Shown in pieces: positions 59,901-64,000 of a stretch of 64,000 nt of DNA. The stretch covers positions 2,572,001-2,636,000 of the forward strand of contig OX246739.1 of assembly GCA_945910005.1 (NCBI GenBank). The letters run 5' to 3'. The DNA is from Isoperla grammatica. Taxonomy: Eukaryota > Arthropoda > Insecta > Plecoptera > Perlodidae. The translations under genes and the position numbers were made by a program. Positions within the stretch are counted from its first letter, which is position 1; every line of letters starts with the position of its first letter. The notes beneath the pieces are model-generated. The model ran no database searches and was not told the DNA's origin. It worked only from the letters and a program-made list of their open reading frames with translations.

Positions 59901-62055
59901 GTCTCAAATTTTATTCTTACTACCGTACCGTACTGTGGTCAGCAGTGGCAGTAGGGGCTTGACCATAAGTAAAGGAACTCTTTATTTACTAAATGTTGTT
60001 TTGTGCTTGAATATTATTATGAAACAAATACATGTAATAAAATTAAGGATTAAGTTAAATATGTCTATATTTCTTGCATTTTTTATCTACCCTCCCCCCC
60101 CCCCCCTAAAAAATATTAGAAAATCGACTGGCACCCGGGGAGGCATTTTCATAAAATTTCCAAGCCCTACAGATGCAGAAGAGTATCGTTCAGAAGTAGC
60201 CTACAGAAAGAACAATATGCCCGAAACAGTTGTGACATAATACATACCTTGGCGACAAAGGGTACAACATAGAGGAGCTCCTGTTGGCCCTTGTTGTAAG
60301 CTTCTGCCAAGAGAGACTTGAGATCAATGTCTATCTGCAGGATGGGTCGGTTGCGAGCCAGAGTCAACATACCCAGCCAGTGACCCAAGTTCTTCAGCAG
60401 TGACCTGTCAGAGAAGTTGGCAATGCCCTTATCGCTGCGTAGCAATACCTGTGGAATGAATTACATCTTAGCATACATGGCTACAGCATTTCCTTGTTCA
60501 AGCTTACTGCACGAGTTGATACAATCTTAACCAGACGACTACATGTAAAACTACTAACTGCTGACTAAATATTTATATGATTCTTCATGGAGCAATAAAT
60601 ACATCCAAAACTCATTACCAGAGCGTGAAACTAGAGATGACCTTATTACATGTTATCATTACCATGGTAACAAAAGTTACTTTCAAAGTTCGCCTCATTA
60701 CAGGATTATCCCGTTCCTTACCCGTATATTTCTAAACGTCTCCCTGATGACCATCAGATTTAGCTCGGAGAACTTGAGCACGTCGAGGAAGTTGGAGTAC
60801 AGAGTGTGGAAATTGAGCTCAATGCTGGCTCGCTTCATGACCAAGTACTGAGACATCCATGGCCAGTACTCCTCCGTCACAATGTCTCGGAGCTCGTCAC
60901 ATTTAGTCGTGAGATTTAGCTGACTAAGGTTGTTGAATACAAAACCAATTTTATCCTATAAGACAGAAAAGTACAACATCAGATCACAATGTATTACCTA
61001 CAGCATATAAAATGAGCCCTTTTAACAAAAGTCATTTAGTTTTCCATTTTACTCTTGTTATAAGTGATTTAGTACCTGTAGTGCTTCCGGCGGTGCTGTT
61101 AATACTTTCTCCTCCTTCTCTGTAGCTACTAGTAGTGTGTCGATGTTTGTCGCATTTGCAATCGATGGCTGAAACATATCACAAGAAGTCTATGAATAGT
61201 GGGGAAGATGATGAAAATATTACTATTTTGGGCCAGACATTTTAATGTATTGGTGCCCTTTCATATATGCTAAGGAGTAGTATTATTATTACTTGAGTTT
61301 AATGTTACAAAATACCAAAGGCCAAACAGTTAGCATAAGAAACATACGTGAGTTATCTGTTGGTATTTTGAGATGGGCCACACAAGCGACAACAAACACT
61401 GATTTGGGCAAATTTGAAGGAAAATAGTAAATATACTTTTCAAGTGAATCAAATGAACGAGGCTGGGCCTTACCCTTGCAATAGCCGGTGTGGCGGTGGT
61501 CGGTGTTTTCGAAGTGGTGGCAGTTGTGGGGGTAGATGTTGATGGCAGGGGTTTGAAGACTGTCACGTTGGCAGGAGACATGATCGACTGAGTGCTCACA
61601 GCGGGAAGCACTGAACCCTAGACGAGACAAGAGCGGCATTACTGTGTGCAACTACAATCACTCACATCTAGAATAACGACAAGCAAGGTTGCGGACCCAA
61701 TGAAATGCATTTAGACGGTTGCAGTTTGCCCACACCTAAACATGTACCAAAACTCAAAATGCAATAAATCCTTTAACCACAAAATAATTCTGATTTGGAC
61801 GTTATTCTTAAGTTAAGCTGAGTGAATGCAGCAAACCAACGTACCTGAGGTCTGTGTGGTGGCTCGTTGGATTGGAGACCGAACTCGACGTACTCTATCA
61901 GGTGGGGAGGGAACTCCGAGAAGTGAGGAATAGCGGCCACGTGTTCACAGTACTTGTGGTAGTCCTTGAGGCGAGACTTGAACCGATCCAAAGCAGCAAT
62001 ACCAAAGTAGTACATTTTGCTAGAGATAGGCTTACGCAGCGCGTCCAGCACAAAC
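47918..62055 (-). CDS. CNOT1: CCR4-NOT complex scaffold CNOT1 (N-terminal third outside window)
   Basis: Twenty-two consecutive exons give about 1,481 residues, collinear with human CNOT1 from about residue 815 to the end. All phases agree. Order of parts: TTP-binding HEAT region (62055-61845), a Ser/Thr-rich linker, MIF4G/CAF1-binding domain (60955-59353), variable linker, CNOT9-binding DUF3819 (58897-58222), connector (57658-55401), and the NOT1 superfamily homology domain (51763-47918). CNOT1 assembles deadenylases and regulators that shorten mRNA poly(A) tails in the cytoplasm. All introns are GT-AG except one GC-AG. The exon before 62055 is not in the window, so the gene continues to the right. 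Confidence 0.96.
48089..48325. mobile_element. Long foldback element in the last CNOT1 intron
   Basis: About 75-80-bp arms: GTGAGGAAAGGATCCAGCAG ... and its inverse ending GGATCCTTTCCTCAC. The arms share TACCTTCGAGTAGTAAGATG. In the loop lies a perfect 28-bp palindrome centred on CTGCCGGCAG (about 48227-48254). Confidence 0.85.
48667..48801 (-). CDS. CNOT1: CNOT1 penultimate exon
   Basis: [44 protein letters not shown]; donor AA/GTATGT. Confidence 0.96.
49223..49513 (-). CDS. CNOT1: CNOT1 exon: NOT1 homology domain
   Basis: [79 protein letters not shown]. Confidence 0.98.
49886..50025 (-). CDS. CNOT1: CNOT1 exon: NOT1 homology domain
   Basis: [46 protein letters not shown]; phase 0 in, 2 out. 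Confidence 0.95.
50137..50346 (-). CDS. CNOT1: CNOT1 exon: NOT1 homology domain
   Basis: [60 protein letters not shown]; nearly identical to vertebrate CNOT1. Confidence 0.98.
50622..50858 (-). CDS. CNOT1: CNOT1 exon: NOT1 homology domain
   Basis: [58 protein letters not shown]. Confidence 0.97.
51180..51326 (-). CDS. CNOT1: CNOT1 exon: NOT1 homology domain
   Basis: [49 protein letters not shown]. Confidence 0.96.
51527..51763 (-). CDS. CNOT1: CNOT1 exon: NOT1 homology domain
   Basis: [48 protein letters not shown]; phase 0. Confidence 0.96.
51967..52655. mobile_element. About 690-bp DNA transposon remnant with inverted ends
   Basis: Ends TAGGGGTGTGCGAAT / ATTCGCACACCCCTA, sub-terminal GGATTCGGTTCGGAT motifs, and a nested inverted pair AGGTCGGTAAA / TTTACCGACCT near 52479-52523. 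The GGGGTGTGCGAA end resembles hAT-type elements; no clean 8-bp duplication. Lies in a CNOT1 intron. Confidence 0.75.
52742..52873 (-). CDS. CNOT1: CNOT1 exon: start of NOT1 C-terminal region
   Basis: [44 protein letters not shown]; human [20 protein letters not shown]. Confidence 0.95.
55401..55602 (-). CDS. CNOT1: CNOT1 exon: connector
   Basis: [20 protein letters not shown] ... [19 protein letters not shown]; less conserved than its neighbours. GTGAGT donor, phase 0. Confidence 0.9.
55964..56236 (-). CDS. CNOT1: CNOT1 exon followed by a GC donor
   Basis: [61 protein letters not shown]. The 3' border is CAG then GCAAGT (55963-55958), a GC-AG intron; all else matches consensus. Confidence 0.94.
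56561..56826 (-). CDS. CNOT1: CNOT1 exon: connector helices
   Basis: [20 protein letters not shown] ... [20 protein letters not shown]; ends inside Arg (CTC AG, GTACCT). Confidence 0.92.
57401..57658 (-). CDS. CNOT1: CNOT1 exon: connector
   Basis: [54 protein letters not shown]; phase 0. Confidence 0.96.
58222..58530 (-). CDS. CNOT1: CNOT1 exon: CNOT9-binding domain, second part
   Basis: [39 protein letters not shown] ... [24 protein letters not shown]; strongly conserved. Confidence 0.97.
58728..58897 (-). CDS. CNOT1: CNOT1 exon: CNOT9-binding domain, first part
   Basis: [59 protein letters not shown]3819. Confidence 0.96.
58992..59187 (-). CDS. CNOT1: CNOT1 exon: Pro/Ser/Ala linker
   Basis: [20 protein letters not shown] ... 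SMAGs-poor linker ending [11 protein letters not shown]-x-[DE]-I-x-V-x-x matches the vertebrate YHDINVYSL. Phase 0 in, 1 out. Confidence 0.9.
59353..59634 (-). CDS. CNOT1: CNOT1 exon: end of MIF4G and linker
   Basis: [58 protein letters not shown], then a less conserved tail ending HLAKADR at GTAATT. Confidence 0.93.
60248..60448 (-). CDS. CNOT1: CNOT1 exon: MIF4G, middle
   Basis: [37 protein letters not shown] and [14 protein letters not shown]; phase 0. Confidence 0.96.
60722..60955 (-). CDS. CNOT1: CNOT1 exon: MIF4G, first part
   Basis: [40 protein letters not shown] and [19 protein letters not shown]; the CAF1 (CNOT7/8)-binding fold. Confidence 0.96.
61076..61168 (-). CDS. CNOT1: CNOT1 exon: [16 protein letters not shown] segment
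   Basis: [20 protein letters not shown] then [11 protein letters not shown]; matches human [16 protein letters not shown]. Phase 0. Confidence 0.93.
61474..61617 (-). CDS. CNOT1: CNOT1 exon: Ser/Thr/Ala-rich linker
   Basis: [20 protein letters not shown] then a [20 protein letters not shown] low-complexity end; phase 0. Confidence 0.85.
61845..62055 (-). CDS. CNOT1: CNOT1 exon: TTP-binding region
   Basis: [36 protein letters not shown] and [20 protein letters not shown]; very close to the vertebrate [20 protein letters not shown]. Phase 2 in, so its upstream exon lies beyond the window. Confidence 0.96.
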
Positions 62056-64000
62056 CTAATGGGGATGAAGAAGCAATCAATAGTAGGCTACACTTCCCTT
62101 ATGGATTAAAATTTAATTTGTTGAAGAGTACAGGTGCCTAGAAAGTATTATTATATAATTTTTTGTTCACATTTAATACACAAGCTTTCATACTTAAGAA
62201 TTACATCCATTTCATGATAATATCCAATCTTCTTCAGAGTCAGTAAATGGTTAAACTTCACTGAAAACATTTAAAAAAGTGCACTGCAAATTTATGACTG
62301 GCATATAAAATGTTAGCTATTAGTCTAGTAGTGTATTAATGCTTGGATGATTGTTCATAGGAATGCCTGCCACGTTTATCTCATATGCTCCTCATCTGGT
62401 TAAGTTTACTACATATTAGTTAGAGTATTTAGGTCTATAATTTGGATAATTGGGACAGAATGTCCTAGGATAGTTTAGAGGACACAATTGCAGAAAATGC
62501 TTTATTTACAATTTATGAAAACCTTGACAAAAACCTTCAGTCTGGATTGCTGTCAGTGTCAAGAGATCAAACCCGCAACCTTAGTATAGTCTGTTAGTAT
62601 CGCGATCAAGCGCTGAGCCCCCACTATTGGTTACTTATTAGTTATTTGATTCTAATAAACTGTAAGTACAGTAGAATACAAAAATCAATTTAATGAAACC
62701 TTAGCTACATAAACTGGCCTACATACTTGCCTAGGAGGATACTAATAAATTTGGAAATGAAGGCTGTCAAGAAAATGTAGGATTGCCATTCAGAATTGAA
62801 TTTCACATCGATATCAATGAAATACTGTTCATTTAATGATCACAGATCAAGCTTAAATCAAAATGACTATTTGTTGATCTTTATGCAGTACCTCTGTATG
62901 TCGGGGTAAGAAGGCAGCTTTGCCCATTCGTTGGACGGCCATGCCCATCGGATATTTTCTTGTTCCAATTTATTTATTTTTAAGTGTCATCAAGGGGCAT
63001 AAAACTTGTTTGTTATACTGTACTACTGTATAGCAATCTTAAAAAAAAGGATGAAACTTGAAACACAACATATGTAAGTTAGGCTCTGGTTTTTTTTGGA
63101 GGGGAGAAACCCTATTTAAAGTGGCATACTTCACATGCAAGTGGTAGAAATAGAAAAGTATTAATTTTCCAAACCAAACTCATTTTGAAGTTCAGTCAAT
63201 TTTAGTGATAAATCAAAATCTCACACTTGATCCAAACTTCGAGTGTTTGAATTTTATTCTCAGCCTGATTTTTGTTTTTAGCTAATATATTGCTTAAAGA
63301 TTTTTGAAGTCAAGTTTTTAACTAAATTATGGTGATAACGCTACAGATATACATTAGCCAGAGCCTCACCTATGACTATGACAAATAATGAAATGTGAGG
63401 CAGCATATATCTCGTCAATAAAGGGGATATTGCCGATTAGGTCCTACACATATCACTATGACAATATAATTCATTATAACAGTAAAACAAACTTATCAGT
63501 TACCTCAGTTCATTGTCTGTGTAAAACAATTATGCCTATGGTAAGTCTTTCTCAAAGAAGATAGGAAGAAATAAAAATAGTTTTTCCAATATAGTTATTC
63601 CTTTATGCCCTAGCAAGGCCCTCAAAAAAAAAAAAGATAGTACAATTATTGATGCTTCAACAACTGTCCCTCTTCTCCTAGCTATGAAATGAATGTATAA
63701 ATGGTCCATACATGGAATATCACATAATGTACATTGAAGGGCTTAAATTGCATGGGATTACAACATTGGATAGTCCAGCCAGACTCGAGCCATCTTCAGC
63801 CTTGCTCAACCACCAACCATGGTACGGCATTGCCATACGGATGGCTCCCCAGTTGGTGGTTGTGCTCTGTGCTCGGCTGAGGAAAGGCAGAGTTGATGAC
63901 GGCGTGAGTCTGGACTATGCTTTGACCATAAGACCTTCTGATGCTTTCTAGTTATCGCTTTGTCTCACTCCAACTTGCTCCAATAGATGATGCCATGATA
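62056..64000. other. CNOT1 upstream intron
   Basis: No exon matching the expected upstream CNOT1 sequence (which in human ends MALGLALR) is visible; the intron runs to the window end. Contains the inverted element at 63769-63921. Confidence 0.55.
63769..63921. mobile_element. Imperfect foldback element
   Basis: ATAGTCCAGCCAGACTC at left and GAGTCTGGACTAT at right, with an inner pair CAACCACCAACC / GGTGGTTGTG. Non-coding. Confidence 0.55.

Noticed and set aside
62885..62965. Possible upstream CNOT1 exon ending LPSYPDIQ plus AG/GTACTG in the right phase
   Set aside because: Phase fits, but the sequence does not resemble the conserved CNOT1 segment ending MALGLALR, and no acceptor is obvious.

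Overview
This is nuclear DNA from an invertebrate animal. The genes are split by GT-AG introns, the intron and intergenic DNA is AT-rich and full of repeats, and four conserved animal genes can be rebuilt exon by exon with matching splice phases. The ABL kinase reads closer to the Drosophila form than to the vertebrate one (first exon starting MGAQQ and ending NIFTEH, then [12 protein letters not shown]), so I lean towards a protostome such as an arthropod. That is only an inference. There is no prokaryotic, organellar or viral gene content.

Layout. (1) About 1-22,615, minus strand: an ABL-family non-receptor tyrosine kinase. It has two alternative first exons (22,477-22,615, myristoylated type; 10,442-10,547, '1a' type), SH3 and SH2 domains and a full kinase domain. 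The C-terminal tail lies beyond base 1. Intron 1 carries a 1.7-kb minisatellite with 55 CACGTG boxes, a non-autonomous hAT element and several tRNA-like SINE pieces. (2) 22,616-31,302: intergenic, dominated by a tandem array (about 24.1-29.7 kb, period about 1.65-1.7 kb) with tRNA-Ala-like modules. (3) 31,303-32,704, plus strand: POLE3, two exons, with a MITE in its intron. (4) 35,295-43,142, minus: LRSAM1 (LRR, coiled coil, SAM, RING E3 ligase), eight exons, convergent with POLE3. (5) 47,918-62,055, minus and running off the right edge: the C-terminal two thirds of CNOT1, the CCR4-NOT scaffold, in 22 exons. The four genes are unrelated housekeeping or signalling genes, and nothing suggests a shared pathway.

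The most striking feature is in ABL. The exon encoding the end of SH2 is preceded by an eight-copy, apparently identical, in-frame 102-bp tandem duplication. Each unit carries the splice acceptor plus 32 SH2 codons. A second, 63-bp in-frame duplication in the same gene copies a splice donor. Acceptor and donor choice could therefore generate a series of in-frame ABL isoforms with one to eight copies of the SH2 C-terminal segment, unless the array is an assembly artefact.
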